Positions 50,159 to 59,661 of a DNA stretch of 64,000 bases are shown here, one piece after another. The DNA comes from Ruegeria faecimaris. GTDB lineage: Bacteria; Pseudomonadota; Alphaproteobacteria; Rhodobacterales; Rhodobacteraceae. Below the pieces are notes generated by a model. That model was given only the letters and a program-made list of their open reading frames with translations, searched no databases and was not told the DNA's origin. The number at the start of each line of letters is the position of its first letter. Within the stretch, counting starts at the first letter, position 1. The position numbers and the translations under genes were made by a program. The stretch is taken from positions 44,957-108,956 of the forward strand of contig NZ_FXTE01000011.1 in NCBI RefSeq assembly GCF_900182615.1. The letters run 5' to 3'.

Positions 50159-51388
50159 TCAGTCCGCCAGCGCCTGGTAACTCAGAACTCTCAGCTCACG
50201 GCGCAGGGTATAGGCGCTCGAAGGAATTAGCTGCGTCATAAGTATCACAGTCATCTCCTCGATCGGGTCCACCCAAAAGGCGGTCGAGGCCATACCGCCC
50301 CAGGCAAATTCACCGGGTGAGCCGATGATCTTGGCCCGCGCCGGGTCTAACATCACCGACACACCGAGTCCGAAGCCAACCCCCTCAAAGGTAGTTTCGC
50401 TGAAATGAGCCTGTCCCCGGCTCGCCAAATCGCCGCCCATGTGATTGCATACCATTAGATCAAAAGCTTTGCGCCCCAGTAACCTGCCTCCGTCACATCT
50501 GCCGCGCCGAAGAAGCATCGTTGCAAAACGCTGGTAGTCGTCCATTGTGGAGAGCAACCCACCGCCCCCGCTTTCCAAGGTAACCGGCGCAATGAAACCT
50601 TTCTGATCATCAGAAGCAACAAAGCCGCCTGGCGCGCGGTCATAGAGCGTGGCCAAGCGGCCAGACTTATCGGCCGATACGGCGAAGCCTGTGTCCACCA
50701 TTCCGAGCGGATCAAAGATCCGTGTCTTAAGAAATTCGCCGAGAGGCTGACCACTGATAACCTCGATCAAATGGCCGAGAACATCCGTCGAAAGGCCATA
50801 AAACCAACGGTCACCCGGCTGAAAGGCCAAGGGAAAACTCGCTAGCACTTCAACAGCTTCCGCCATCGTCGTAAGACCTCTGTCAAAGTCGAGACCGCTA
50901 TCCGAAAGGGCACGCTCCAGCTCGTTTCCCTGCGGATCACCATAGACGATCCCCGCCTGGTGTGTGAGAAGATCATGGATTGTAATACCCCGGTCAGCTG
51001 GCTCGGTCTCGTTCAGAGTGTGACCAGGACCCTTCCAGACCTGCGGGTTTGCGAAATCTGGGAGAAAGTCGCAAACAGGCTGATCCAGTTGAAACGCCCC
51101 TTCTTCATAGAGCATAAGCAGGGCGAGCGAGGTCACAGGTTTGGTCATCGAATAGATGCGCCAAATAGTATCAGGTAATACAGGCCGCTTCGACTTTGCA
51201 TCGGCAAATCCCGCACGCTCCGAAAAACATATCTTTCCCCGGCGAAATATTTGCACAGCCAGACCAGAAAGGCGTCCGTCATGCACATGGGCGTTCATCC
51301 AATTGGTGATGCGCGACAGCTTAATCGGGTCTAATCCCAAGGTATCTTCTGGTTGCAAGTCGTCAGCTCCATATTGTCTCAACGTCAA
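50159..51388 (-). CDS. Serine hydrolase, beta-lactamase/EstB-like
   Basis: 409 residues, no signal peptide. Catalytic SxxK at S80-K83 (IYSMTKPV), the Tyr motif in WFYGLSTDVLG and the late EFAWGGMAST block, as in class C-like esterases of the EstB/penicillin-binding family. These cytoplasmic enzymes hydrolyse esters, amides or lactones. It is divergent from a LysR gene and beside a transporter, so it may open an imported ester or lactam. Substrate unknown. Confidence 0.87.
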   Translation of the reverse strand: MTLRQYGADDLQPEDTLGLDPIKLSRITNWMNAHVHDGRLSGLAVQIFRRGKICFSERAGFADAKSKRPVLPDTIWRIYSMTKPVTSLALLMLYEEGAFQLDQPVCDFLPDFANPQVWKGPGHTLNETEPADRGITIHDLLTHQAGIVYGDPQGNELERALSDSGLDFDRGLTTMAEAVEVLASFPLAFQPGDRWFYGLSTDVLGHLIEVISGQPLGEFLKTRIFDPLGMVDTGFAVSADKSGRLATLYDRAPGGFVASDDQKGFIAPVTLESGGGGLLSTMDDYQRFATMLLRRGRCDGGRLLGRKAFDLMVCNHMGGDLASRGQAHFSETTFEGVGFGLGVSVMLDPARAKIIGSPGEFAWGGMASTAFWVDPIEEMTVILMTQLIPSSAYTLRRELRVLSYQALAD

Positions 51389-51418
51389 TCTGCACCGAGA
51401 TTCTCTTGGCGTTCAAGC

Positions 51419-51433
51419 GATAGATAATCTATC
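51419..51433. promoter_or_regulatory. LysR-type palindrome in a divergent promoter region
   Basis: GATAGAT, A, ATCTATC: 7-bp arms of dyad symmetry between the hydrolase and LysR starts. It fits the T-N11-A type of LysR binding site, suggesting control of both genes. Confidence 0.55.
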
Positions 51434-51466
51434 TATAACCTAACTGAAATTATGCTTGAGTTGGCC

Positions 51467-52396
51467 ATGAGTACACGGCGACTTCCCCACCTGACCTGGC
51501 TGCGCGCATTCGAAGCGTCGGCCAGGCATCTGAGCTTTACCCATGCGGCGCAGGAACTGAACCTGACACAAGCAGCGATCAGCAAACAAGTGAAATTGCT
51601 GGAGCATTACTTGCGCGAGCCACTTTTTGAGCGCAAACCCAGAAGTCTGGTCCTGACCAAAGTGGGCGCCGCCTATCTACCGAAGGTCAGAGACGGCTTT
51701 GAGCGCCTGGCCGCGGGAACCGAGGAAGTGTTTGGCCTGCGGCGCTCCGAAGTCCTGACCGTGCGGGCGCCGGTCGGGTATTCAGTTAACTGGATCGCGC
51801 CGCGACTTCAGGGATTCTTTGACTGCCACCCGGACACTGAAGTGCGTCTGGTCTCAAGTGTATGGGGAGATCAGTTCGACAATGAGCGGTTTGATCTCGA
51901 TATCCAATACGGCACAGGGAAGTGGCCAGGATACAAAGCCGACCGGTTAACTTGGGAGGTGATCAAACCGGTTTGCTCTCCAATTTTGCTTGAGGGTTCC
52001 AAAGCGATCCGCAAACCAGATGATCTTGCCCACCATCGCCTGCTACACGTGCTCGGTTACGAGGAGGGTTGGGCTGACTGGTTGCGTTATGCAAAGGCAA
52101 GAGGTGTCAACTCGGGCCAGGGGTTACAGTTCGACACCTCGCTGCTTGCTTTCGAGTTTGCCTCTCGTGGTGGCGGTGTAGCTTTAGCACGGTCCTCAAT
52201 GTGCGGCGTCGAGATCGAGCGCGGACGACTTGTTGAACCCTTCGAGCTCGAAGCGCCCCTGCAGGAGGCTTTCTACTTGATCGCACCGGAAGCGGATCGC
52301 GACCATCCTGATGCCCAAAATTTTCGCGAGTGGCTGATCGAGACGTCAGAAAACGACCTCGAAAACAAGCGCATTCGAGAGACCTATCCGGCTTGA
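51467..52396 (+). CDS. LysR family transcriptional regulator (GcvA-like)
   Basis: About 309 residues from ATG 51467; an ATG at 51452 is equally possible, as neither has a strong ribosome site. The N-terminal helix-turn-helix (LPHLTWLRAFEASARHLSFT, AAQELNLTQAAISKQVKLLE) is of the GcvA type, followed by an effector-binding domain (VRAPVGYSVNWIAPRLQGFF). It likely senses a metabolite of the neighbouring modules and regulates the divergent hydrolase. It converges on the SDR gene with a 13-bp overlap. Confidence 0.9.
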   Translation: MSTRRLPHLTWLRAFEASARHLSFTHAAQELNLTQAAISKQVKLLEHYLREPLFERKPRSLVLTKVGAAYLPKVRDGFERLAAGTEEVFGLRRSEVLTVRAPVGYSVNWIAPRLQGFFDCHPDTEVRLVSSVWGDQFDNERFDLDIQYGTGKWPGYKADRLTWEVIKPVCSPILLEGSKAIRKPDDLAHHRLLHVLGYEEGWADWLRYAKARGVNSGQGLQFDTSLLAFEFASRGGGVALARSSMCGVEIERGRLVEPFELEAPLQEAFYLIAPEADRDHPDAQNFREWLIETSENDLENKRIRETYPA

Positions 52397-53148
52397 AGCC
52401 GCACGCCTGCGTCAAGACGAATGGTCTCGCCGTTCAGCATTGGGTTTTGTATGATGTTAACGGCAAGGCGCCCAAATTCCGCGGGCTCGCCAAACCTGTT
52501 TGGAAACATCCGGCCATCTAGCATCCCGTCGATTACCTCCTGCGGAATATGATCAGCGATCGGAGTGCGAAACAATCCGGGCGCAATTGTCATGACCCGC
52601 ACTCCGCGGGGCATGAATTCACGGGCGGCCTGCAATGTCAGACTGGCAATCGCGCCCTTTGAAGCCACATAAGCCCCCTGCCCAATTTGACCCTCGATTG
52701 AAGTAATCGAGCCTGTGTTGATGATAATCCCGCGCTCGCCATCTTGATTGAGCGGCTCCTGCTGCATCATCCGGGCTGCGCATTTCGTCATGACGCTGAC
52801 GGTTCCCATCAGGTTGACGTTGATCACCCTCGCGAAAGCTTCCATATCAACTGGACCGTCCCGTCCGACAAGTCGCATACCGCCGGGGATGCCCGCACAG
52901 TTGACAACTATGCGAATTGGTCCGCTCCGGTCTTCGGCCAGATCCAAAGCGGCCTCGACCGCAGAACTGTTGATAACATCACAACCTACGCCAAGCGCGC
53001 CGATTTCCGCTGCCGCGTTTTTTACCCGAACTTCATCGAGGTCCAGCAAGGTAACTCGTGCTCCGGCTTTGCTGAGCGCCTGTGCAGTAGCAAGCCCCAG
53101 TCCTGATCCTGCCCCGGTCACGATCGCAGATAGTCCTTCAATATCCAT
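52384..53148 (-). CDS. SDR family oxidoreductase, 3-hydroxyacyl-CoA dehydrogenase type II-like
   Basis: 254 residues. Cofactor motif TGAGSGLGLATAQAL, acidic LLDLDE (NAD preference), NCAG, active-site YVASK and the type-II end motif NPMLNGETIRLDAGVRLQ. This branch oxidises 3-hydroxyacyl-CoA in short-chain beta-oxidation, which would suit the acyl-CoA dehydrogenase and ligase further right. No obvious co-transcribed neighbour within 400 bp upstream. Confidence 0.85.
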   Translation of the reverse strand: MDIEGLSAIVTGAGSGLGLATAQALSKAGARVTLLDLDEVRVKNAAAEIGALGVGCDVINSSAVEAALDLAEDRSGPIRIVVNCAGIPGGMRLVGRDGPVDMEAFARVINVNLMGTVSVMTKCAARMMQQEPLNQDGERGIIINTGSITSIEGQIGQGAYVASKGAIASLTLQAAREFMPRGVRVMTIAPGLFRTPIADHIPQEVIDGMLDGRMFPNRFGEPAEFGRLAVNIIQNPMLNGETIRLDAGVRLQAG

Positions 53149-53555
53149 GCGTGATAATCTCCGTTTGTTCAGAACTTCTTAACCCAGAACCAGAAGGTAA
53201 ACATCGAAGTTCTATTTACCCTTTGGCCAACCAAAAAACACTTTGCCTCCGCGTGCAGTGCAATACGTCGGGACGGTCGGGTCACAAACCTGCGCTGTTG
53301 TTTCGAACAATTGCTCCGCGATAAGCAACTTCAGGCGGGTTTTGTCACACCCGCGACACGCCTTGTTGACAACTTCGGCAAGATATCCCGTCAGACGCAA
53401 ATGCCGCGCTGAGAAGAAGTTCAGTTTAGGTGATCGAAACTGGATGATCGAAGAGTGGGTCGGATCGCTCTAAAAGATTCGGCCCAGGTCAAGGACTGCA
53501 AAGCGGCCATTCCGTGCCTTCCCCGCTGACACTTAGCTCGGCAACTGCAAACCCG
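53149..53555. other. Intergenic stretch with one doubtful ORF
   Basis: About 400 bp between the SDR and serine hydrolase genes. On the minus strand a TTG-started 62-codon frame (53212-53400) reads with several cysteines (ACRGCDKTRLKLLIAEQ, AQVCDPTVPTYC), perhaps a remnant. No promoter or terminator was recognised with confidence. Confidence 0.4.
53212..53400 (-). CDS. Doubtful 62-residue Cys-rich ORF
   Basis: TTG start at 53400; the frame is open upstream. It contains CRGC and two further cysteines and ends KVFFGWPKGK. It may be the tail of a lost gene. No family recognised and no ribosome site identified. Confidence 0.3.
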   Translation of the reverse strand: MRLTGYLAEVVNKACRGCDKTRLKLLIAEQLFETTAQVCDPTVPTYCTARGGKVFFGWPKGK

Positions 53556-54698
53556 TCAAATGACAGAAAGGCAGACGTCTCGAAGCGTTGTGGCCAGCTC
53601 TCCCATATAGGTGTCATCGTAACCCGAGTCATTCTCCAGCACACTTAAGAATGCACAGCTGGTGCCGGTGACCATATCCACCATGAGGAACTGCCCTCCA
53701 TAGCCAGCATGACCGATAAATCGACCGTCGGTCATGGTCTGGTTTGAGTACTTGAGCCAATTCTTGGGTGATGTCATCGCTGGCGCGCGGCGGATCAGAG
53801 TTTCTTGCAGGAAACCGATGTTGGCCATAGGTCGACCGTGCAGGTCGCGGCCTTCCCGCGCCAGTAGCAACCCGAACCGCGCGAGGTCGCGCACGCTTAG
53901 ACAACCGCCACCGGAAAAAGCTGGGTGCCCGTCCTTGCTGAGGCTGATGTGCAACGCGCCCTCGTATCCTGCGGCATCAGCAATCTCTTCAATTTGTTCA
54001 GCCATTGGAATGGGCGAAACCTCGGCCGCTATCAGGGTCAGGACATCCGTGTTCGCGGATTTATAGTCGGCTTGTCGCACCCCCGAGTTTGCCCTGAAAC
54101 CAGTGATCGAGGCCGCAAATTCCGCAAGCGTGATTTCCTTCTCACCCTCGCCGGGCAAGCGCCAACCCAGAGCGACCTCTTCAGTATAGCAGTCGGCATC
54201 GGGGTCCGCATAATCCTCGGTGAAGTCGTTATCGACATTCATATCGAGCAAAGATTGAATGCTGGCCTCGGCATACCCGCTGCCGATACCCGGCAGATAG
54301 TCGCGGACCTGCGCGTCCAATGACAACAGCCCCTGTGCAAGCAGACGACCCATGATTAAGTGGATGTGTAGCTTTGTCACCGACTGGATGGAATGCGGCG
54401 CTGAAGTCGAAAAATCATCTGCGGCTTTTTCCAGAATGATCTTGTCGTTCTTTAAACAGCAGAACGCAGAGAACGCCGGATGGGCAAGCATTTGTTCCAG
54501 TTCAGGCACACGGGCGCACAGATTTTGCTCGGCGGCTTCCAGCTGCAAAACCTCTCTGGAACGCACCATGAGACATCGGCGGAACAGCCGATATGCGTTG
54601 TGGAACCCATGCCGGCGAAATTCCGGCTGGTTCCACCGTTGCTTGTTGTCGTCTCCAACAGCCAGATCGGGATTGGGTATGATCCTATTCCTGCTCAT
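53556..54698 (-). CDS. Serine hydrolase of the beta-lactamase superfamily
   Basis: 380 residues; an internal ATG at codon 44 is an alternative. SxxK at S106-K109 (IQSVTKLH) and a late HAGYGGQFLMVDM block in place of the KTG/HxG triad, as in 6-aminohexanoate-dimer hydrolase-like enzymes. No signal peptide, so cytoplasmic. It is the last gene of the eight-gene operon and overlaps the acyl-CoA synthetase by ATGA, so an amide- or ester-opening step probably belongs to the same pathway. Confidence 0.8.
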   Translation of the reverse strand: MSRNRIIPNPDLAVGDDNKQRWNQPEFRRHGFHNAYRLFRRCLMVRSREVLQLEAAEQNLCARVPELEQMLAHPAFSAFCCLKNDKIILEKAADDFSTSAPHSIQSVTKLHIHLIMGRLLAQGLLSLDAQVRDYLPGIGSGYAEASIQSLLDMNVDNDFTEDYADPDADCYTEEVALGWRLPGEGEKEITLAEFAASITGFRANSGVRQADYKSANTDVLTLIAAEVSPIPMAEQIEEIADAAGYEGALHISLSKDGHPAFSGGGCLSVRDLARFGLLLAREGRDLHGRPMANIGFLQETLIRRAPAMTSPKNWLKYSNQTMTDGRFIGHAGYGGQFLMVDMVTGTSCAFLSVLENDSGYDDTYMGELATTLRDVCLSVI

Positions 54699-56785
54699 GA
54701 CCGAGGCACCTGGATCAAGGCATCAACAGCGACGATGTGATCTGGGTAGACAAACATCGGGTTGATCTCGACCTCTGCGACCTGGCTGCGCGCCTCTAGG
54801 AACGCCGCACAAAACCGGTGCAGCGCATCCGAAATTCGCGGAATGTCCGCCTTTTGACTGCCCCGGTACCCTTCCAACAATCGAGCTACACGGAGCGAAC
54901 ACAATGCGCGCTCGATTTCGTCTTTTGAGGCAGGCAACAATACAGTGCGCGCGTCTCGGACCAACTCGGTCAAAACTCCGCCGCTACCAATCACCAAGCT
55001 GGGACCAAATTGCGGATCAGCACGCAGCGTGACGATCAGCTCTGCAAGCGGCTTGGGCGACATGGCTTCGATCAGGAAGCGATCCGTCACCGCCGCGCGG
55101 TCATAAGCCGCAACCGTTGCCGTCATTGCCTTGATCGCCGAGGACAGCCCCTCCGCATCCTTGATCCCCAAAGCGACCGCGCCCGCTTCGGTCTTGTGAG
55201 GTAAGCTTGGTGACATCATTTTCAGCGCGACCGGATAGCCGATATCCTGCGCAACGCCAGCTGCCTCGGCCGCGTTGCAGACATGTCCGTTTGGCACAGC
55301 AACAGCCCTTTGCCTGAGCCAGGATTTACCTTTGTCTTCGGTCAATACTACTGGGTTCGGGATAGTTGCACCGGGTCGCAAGGCAGCAGGCCGGTCAATC
55401 CTTGTCCGCGCCCTTGCTTCGGACCACCAAATTGCGTCGCGCATGGCATTCAACGTCTCATGAATACCCTGCATAGGTGCAACCCCCAGTTCTATGAGAT
55501 GCCTGCGGGTTCCACGATCAAGATTTTCAGGTAAGGTCGCGCAGATCGCTGCCGGGACGGAGTGTTCCTGAGCGGCCTGCGCAAAAGCTGCAGCATCGTT
55601 CTGGTAGTAGATCTTGGACGCGTCCAACCCTTCTGCCGGGTAGTCCTGTACCAGAACAGCCAGATCCGCGTTAAGGGCCGATAGCGCCGTGGCAAAAACC
55701 GGGTAAGTCTTATCGCCCTGTCCCCAGATCGGGGTCGTATAATCCAGCGGGTTGGAAACCGTCGCAATCTCAGGCAGCAAACTGGTCAGGCTTTCCTGCC
55801 CTGCAGAGCCCACTTTGGGAAAGCACACACCAATCCTTTCCGAGTGATCTGCGAGCATCGTCGCCCCGCCCCCAGAACAGGTAAAGCCAGCGACACGCCT
55901 GCCTTGCGGCGCGCCTGCTACGCAGAGGTACTTCAGCGTTTCCAGAAACTGCGACGGGCTGGTGACGTCGATCACCCCGGTGCGATCAAACAGTGCCTGA
56001 TAAAGCTCGCTCGAACCGGACAGAGAGCCGGTGTGACTGACCGTCAGAGTCGCCCCAATGGCGGAATTGCCGGTCTTTAGTGCGACAACCGGAACCCCCC
56101 GATCCAGGGCTTTCAGCGCGGCGCGTTCAAAAGCAGCAATGTCACGCAACCCTTCGACGTGCAATCCAATGGCGCGCACAGCCGGGTCTTCAGCAAAGGC
56201 ATCCAGGAATTCCTCAATCCCCAAGACCGCCTGATTGCCTGCAGAAACCATGTAGGCCATTGGCAATGAACGCGCACTCATGGTGATGTCGGATGAGAAC
56301 ATACCGGACTGGGTAACGATCGCTGCACCGTATCCCGGCGACCAGCCGCCATGTTCAAATGACCAAAGAGCGGCATTGTCGACATAGTTGATCATGCCAT
56401 AACAGTTTGGGCCGATCAGAGCCATATCACCGGCGGCTTCGATCAGATCTCGTTCCGATTGTATGTCGCCAGTTTCCTTGAAGCCCGCGGAAAAACAAAC
56501 GACACCACCTGCACCCATCTGTTCCAATTCTCTCAGGGCATCAGTCACCCCGGCCGCAGGGATAGCGAGATAGACGGCATCAGGTGGCTCCGGCAGGTCC
56601 GAGATGCAGGGAACACAGCCCACGCCATCCAGATCGGCGCGTTTGGGATTAACGGCCCACATTTTCCCTTGAAATCCACGCCGACGCGCTTCGCGCACGG
56701 CAATAGTCGCATCGCGTCCGCCAATAAATGCGATATGGCGCGGCTTTAAAAGACGCTCGAGGTTTTCGCGCCGCGCCGGTGTCAT
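54695..56785 (-). CDS. Acyl-CoA synthetase (NDP-forming), acetate-CoA ligase family
   Basis: 696 residues from ATG 56785, which overlaps the previous stop (ATGA); the longer frame is inside the dehydrogenase gene. Order: CoA-binding domain (IAFIGGRDATIAVREA, NPKRADLDGV), succinyl-CoA-synthetase-like domain with TVSHTGSLSGSSE (probable phosphorylated His) and a C-terminal ATP-grasp domain (YPVALKMMSPSLPHKTEAGA). It activates an acid to its CoA thioester. With the neighbouring acyl-CoA dehydrogenase this could be a betaine-acid activation step. Confidence 0.9.
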   Translation of the reverse strand: MTPARRENLERLLKPRHIAFIGGRDATIAVREARRRGFQGKMWAVNPKRADLDGVGCVPCISDLPEPPDAVYLAIPAAGVTDALRELEQMGAGGVVCFSAGFKETGDIQSERDLIEAAGDMALIGPNCYGMINYVDNAALWSFEHGGWSPGYGAAIVTQSGMFSSDITMSARSLPMAYMVSAGNQAVLGIEEFLDAFAEDPAVRAIGLHVEGLRDIAAFERAALKALDRGVPVVALKTGNSAIGATLTVSHTGSLSGSSELYQALFDRTGVIDVTSPSQFLETLKYLCVAGAPQGRRVAGFTCSGGGATMLADHSERIGVCFPKVGSAGQESLTSLLPEIATVSNPLDYTTPIWGQGDKTYPVFATALSALNADLAVLVQDYPAEGLDASKIYYQNDAAAFAQAAQEHSVPAAICATLPENLDRGTRRHLIELGVAPMQGIHETLNAMRDAIWWSEARARTRIDRPAALRPGATIPNPVVLTEDKGKSWLRQRAVAVPNGHVCNAAEAAGVAQDIGYPVALKMMSPSLPHKTEAGAVALGIKDAEGLSSAIKAMTATVAAYDRAAVTDRFLIEAMSPKPLAELIVTLRADPQFGPSLVIGSGGVLTELVRDARTVLLPASKDEIERALCSLRVARLLEGYRGSQKADIPRISDALHRFCAAFLEARSQVAEVEINPMFVYPDHIVAVDALIQVPRS

Positions 56786-57957
56786 GCGCCAAGAGGCCTC
56801 AGGATGGACCTGGTGATGATATGGCGCTGGATTTCGCTGGTGCCGTCCCAAATCCGCTCCAATCGGCTATCGCGCCAAAACCTTTGGATCGGCATTTCCT
56901 CCATCAGTCCCATACCACCAAATATCTGCACGGCATCATCGGCAATCTTGTTGAGCATCTCTGAGCAATAAACCTTGACCATTGCCGCATCTGCATCACC
57001 CATGACACCCGCTTCGGCGCGCGCAACGGCGTCTTGCACCATCAGATCGGCCGCGCGCAAAGTCATTGCACCGTCTGCCAGACGGAAGCCGGTGGCCTGA
57101 AACGTACCGATCGGTTTGCCGAATTGCTTGCGCGTTGCGGCCCAGTCGGTCGCCAGGTCGAGGATGCGCTCGGCCTTTCCGCAGCAGGTCGTGCCGACCC
57201 AGATGCGCCCCATGCCGAGCCACTTTCCCGACAGCTCGAGCCCGCGACCCTCTTCGCCCAGGATCTGGTCTGGACCAAGGCGCACATTGTCGAAACTCAA
57301 CTCAAAAGTCTTGTAACCGCGATAGCTGACGCAATGCGTCCCTTCGCGGCAGTCGAACCCCGGAAGGCCCACATCGACCAGAAAAGCCGTCACCCGTTTG
57401 CGTGGGCCGTGTGGTGTTTCATCTGTACCAGTTGCCGCAAAGACAATCGCGAAATCCGGCATGCAGGGACCGGAGATAAAGTGCTTGGATCCATTCAGGA
57501 TCCAGTCGTCCCCATCGCGTATCGCATTGGTTTTCATCCCCATGACATCCGAACCTGCGTCAGGCTCTGTCAGGGCAAAGAGCTCACGCTTTTCACCGCG
57601 CACGGCAGGATACAAGTATCGCTCGCGCTGATCCCCTTCGCAGGCCATCAGCAATTCCGTGGGGCGTGCCGCCCAGCTTTGTAGCGCATGGCTTGTGCGG
57701 CCGTATTCCCGCTCGATCAGCGACATCGGCCCATATCCCAGCCCTCCGCCGCCGACCTCTTCGGGCAGGTTGCAGGCGAAGAGGCCCAATTCATGCGACT
57801 TCGCCTCGATCTGGCGGCCGATCTCCTCGGGCACATAGCCTAGGCGATCCACCTTTTCTTCATGCGGATACATCTCTGTTTCGACAAATCGGCGAACCGT
57901 TTTGACCAGCAGGTCTGTTTCGTGACTGGTTTCCAGATTCATGGCAGCCTCATTCAT
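56782..57957 (-). CDS. Acyl-CoA dehydrogenase
   Basis: 391 residues. FAD and substrate loops include FALTEPDAGSDVMGMKTNA, DDWILNGSKHFISG, VGTTCCGKAERILDLA and the C-terminal QIFGGMGLMEEMPIQRFWRD with GTSEIQRHIITRSI. It oxidises an acyl-CoA to the 2-enoyl-CoA. In gamma-butyrobetaine degradation an enzyme of this family makes crotonobetainyl-CoA, a possibility given the BKACE and PotABCD genes in the operon. It overlaps permease and synthetase genes by 4 bp each. Confidence 0.93.
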   Translation of the reverse strand: MNEAAMNLETSHETDLLVKTVRRFVETEMYPHEEKVDRLGYVPEEIGRQIEAKSHELGLFACNLPEEVGGGGLGYGPMSLIEREYGRTSHALQSWAARPTELLMACEGDQRERYLYPAVRGEKRELFALTEPDAGSDVMGMKTNAIRDGDDWILNGSKHFISGPCMPDFAIVFAATGTDETPHGPRKRVTAFLVDVGLPGFDCREGTHCVSYRGYKTFELSFDNVRLGPDQILGEEGRGLELSGKWLGMGRIWVGTTCCGKAERILDLATDWAATRKQFGKPIGTFQATGFRLADGAMTLRAADLMVQDAVARAEAGVMGDADAAMVKVYCSEMLNKIADDAVQIFGGMGLMEEMPIQRFWRDSRLERIWDGTSEIQRHIITRSILRPLGA

Positions 57958-58751
57958 TCTGCCTGAGCCCGTGCGTTTCGCCGCGACAGTACCGCAGAGA
58001 CGGCAAAGGCAATCAGGGTGATGGCAATCAGGATCACGGCAGCGGCAGCCACTGTCGGATCGGTGTTTTCACGGATGCCGTTCCACATGCGGCGCGGCAG
58101 CGTGTAGACGCTGTATTTCGAGATGAACAAGGTCACCACGATTTCATCCCAGCTGAGGATAAAGGCAAAAAGCGCCCCGGCAAAAACCCCCGGCCTGATC
58201 GAAGGCAGGATCACCCGGCGCATGGTGGTCCAGTTAGAGGCCCCGAGATTCTTGGAGGCTTGTTCAAGCTTAGGATCAAACGTTGCCAAGGACGCGCTGA
58301 CCGTGATCAGCACCATAGGGGCCGCCAGGATCGTATGTGCAAGTATCAAACCGGCGTAGCTGTCCAATAGACCCAGAGGGATCCATAGCCGATAAAACGC
58401 CATGGCGGAAATAATCTGCGGTATGATCAATGGAAGCAGCAGAAAGGCGCGAACCAATTCACTATATCGCGACGAAACCCGCCACAGCCCGATCGCACAT
58501 AGCGTGCCCAAAAGCGTAGCCAGCGCGGAACAGGAAACGGCAATTACGCCACTTTGGAAAAAGCTCGAAAGCCATTCCTCACTGGTGAACAGCTTCTCGA
58601 AATGGCGCAGAGAATACTCTCCCTGTGGCATGGACAAAAAGCGTTTCGGCGTAAGTGAGACAGGGATGGCAATCAGGGCCGGGGTCACCAGAAACAACAG
58701 CAGCACCCAGGCTCCCACGCGGTTGAAAAACGAGAAAAGGCCCGGCTTCAT
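57954..58751 (-). CDS. ABC transporter permease, PotC family
   Basis: 265 residues from ATG 58751, overlapping the preceding permease stop (ATGA); a longer frame to 58862 lies within that gene. Six membrane spans and the EAA loop EQASKNLGASNWTTMRRVIL are typical of PotC-like permeases for polyamines, betaines or similar compounds. Confidence 0.92.
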   Translation of the reverse strand: MKPGLFSFFNRVGAWVLLLFLVTPALIAIPVSLTPKRFLSMPQGEYSLRHFEKLFTSEEWLSSFFQSGVIAVSCSALATLLGTLCAIGLWRVSSRYSELVRAFLLLPLIIPQIISAMAFYRLWIPLGLLDSYAGLILAHTILAAPMVLITVSASLATFDPKLEQASKNLGASNWTTMRRVILPSIRPGVFAGALFAFILSWDEIVVTLFISKYSVYTLPRRMWNGIRENTDPTVAAAAVILIAITLIAFAVSAVLSRRNARAQAE

Positions 58752-59596
58752 CGCGCTGCCCCCCCGAACACCGTGCTCAGTTTCATGAACCGCGACATGA
58801 TCCAAAGCATCACCAAAACACCAATCAGCATAATGGCCGCCAACATCGCCGCCGTGCCCCATTTCAAGGTCACCAGCAACTGAACCGAGATGTATTCCGC
58901 CACCATCAGCACCTTGCCGCCGCCCAATACCGCCGGGGTCACATAAAACCCAAGGCTGAGGATGAAGACCAACAGGGTCGAAGCCACAAGCCCCGGCATG
59001 GTCATCGGCAGGTAGACGCGCCAGAATGTCTGGCTTCCGCTGGCCCCCAGGTTGCGCGAAGCGTCCATCACCCTCTGATCAATGGATTGCATCGAGACCA
59101 GCAGTGGCAACACCGCATAGGGGATCATGTAATGCACCATTCCGATCAGAACACCCAACTCATTGCGCATGAAGGCGACGGGTTCGGCAATCAGGCCGAT
59201 GTCCTCAAGCGTGACATTGACCAATCCTTTGCGTCCCAGCAGCATGAGCCAGGCGAAGGTGCGTACGAGAATGGATATCCAGAAGGACACCAATAGCAGC
59301 GTTAGCATATAGGTCTTCTGGCGCTGGTGGCAGTGGACCATCGCATAGGCGATGGAATAGCCGAATATGACGCTGAAGAGCGTTGTGATGATGCAAATGC
59401 GAACCGTGGTCCAGACAATCCGGATCAACGCATCACCCTCCGTCAGCTTGGCATAGTTGCTGAACCCGGGCTCAGGGTCTGTTACGCTCAGCCAAAGGAT
59501 ATTCAAGATCGGCCCGAGATAGAGCGCGACGACCATCAGCATCAAGGGCGCGATGATCAGCCATCCTGGGTGGATATGACGGTTTAAGGCTTGCAT
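58748..59596 (-). CDS. ABC transporter permease, PotB family
   Basis: 282 residues, six membrane spans, start MQALNRHIHPGWLIIAPLML. The EAA loop DASRNLGASGSQTFWRVYLP identifies the PotB-type permease. It lies 65 bp downstream of the binding-protein gene and is coupled to the second permease. Confidence 0.92.
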   Translation of the reverse strand: MQALNRHIHPGWLIIAPLMLMVVALYLGPILNILWLSVTDPEPGFSNYAKLTEGDALIRIVWTTVRICIITTLFSVIFGYSIAYAMVHCHQRQKTYMLTLLLVSFWISILVRTFAWLMLLGRKGLVNVTLEDIGLIAEPVAFMRNELGVLIGMVHYMIPYAVLPLLVSMQSIDQRVMDASRNLGASGSQTFWRVYLPMTMPGLVASTLLVFILSLGFYVTPAVLGGGKVLMVAEYISVQLLVTLKWGTAAMLAAIMLIGVLVMLWIMSRFMKLSTVFGGAAR

Positions 59597-59661
59597 CCAA
59601 AGCTTTCGAGAGGGGTTTGGCCGCCCGATACTGCGGATCAGGCGACCAGAAGGTTGAGTCG

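Noticed and set aside
53243..53473. 76-codon plus-strand ORF
   Set aside because: No ribosome site, Arg/Ser/Cys-rich translation, overlaps a competing minus-strand frame; neither is convincing.
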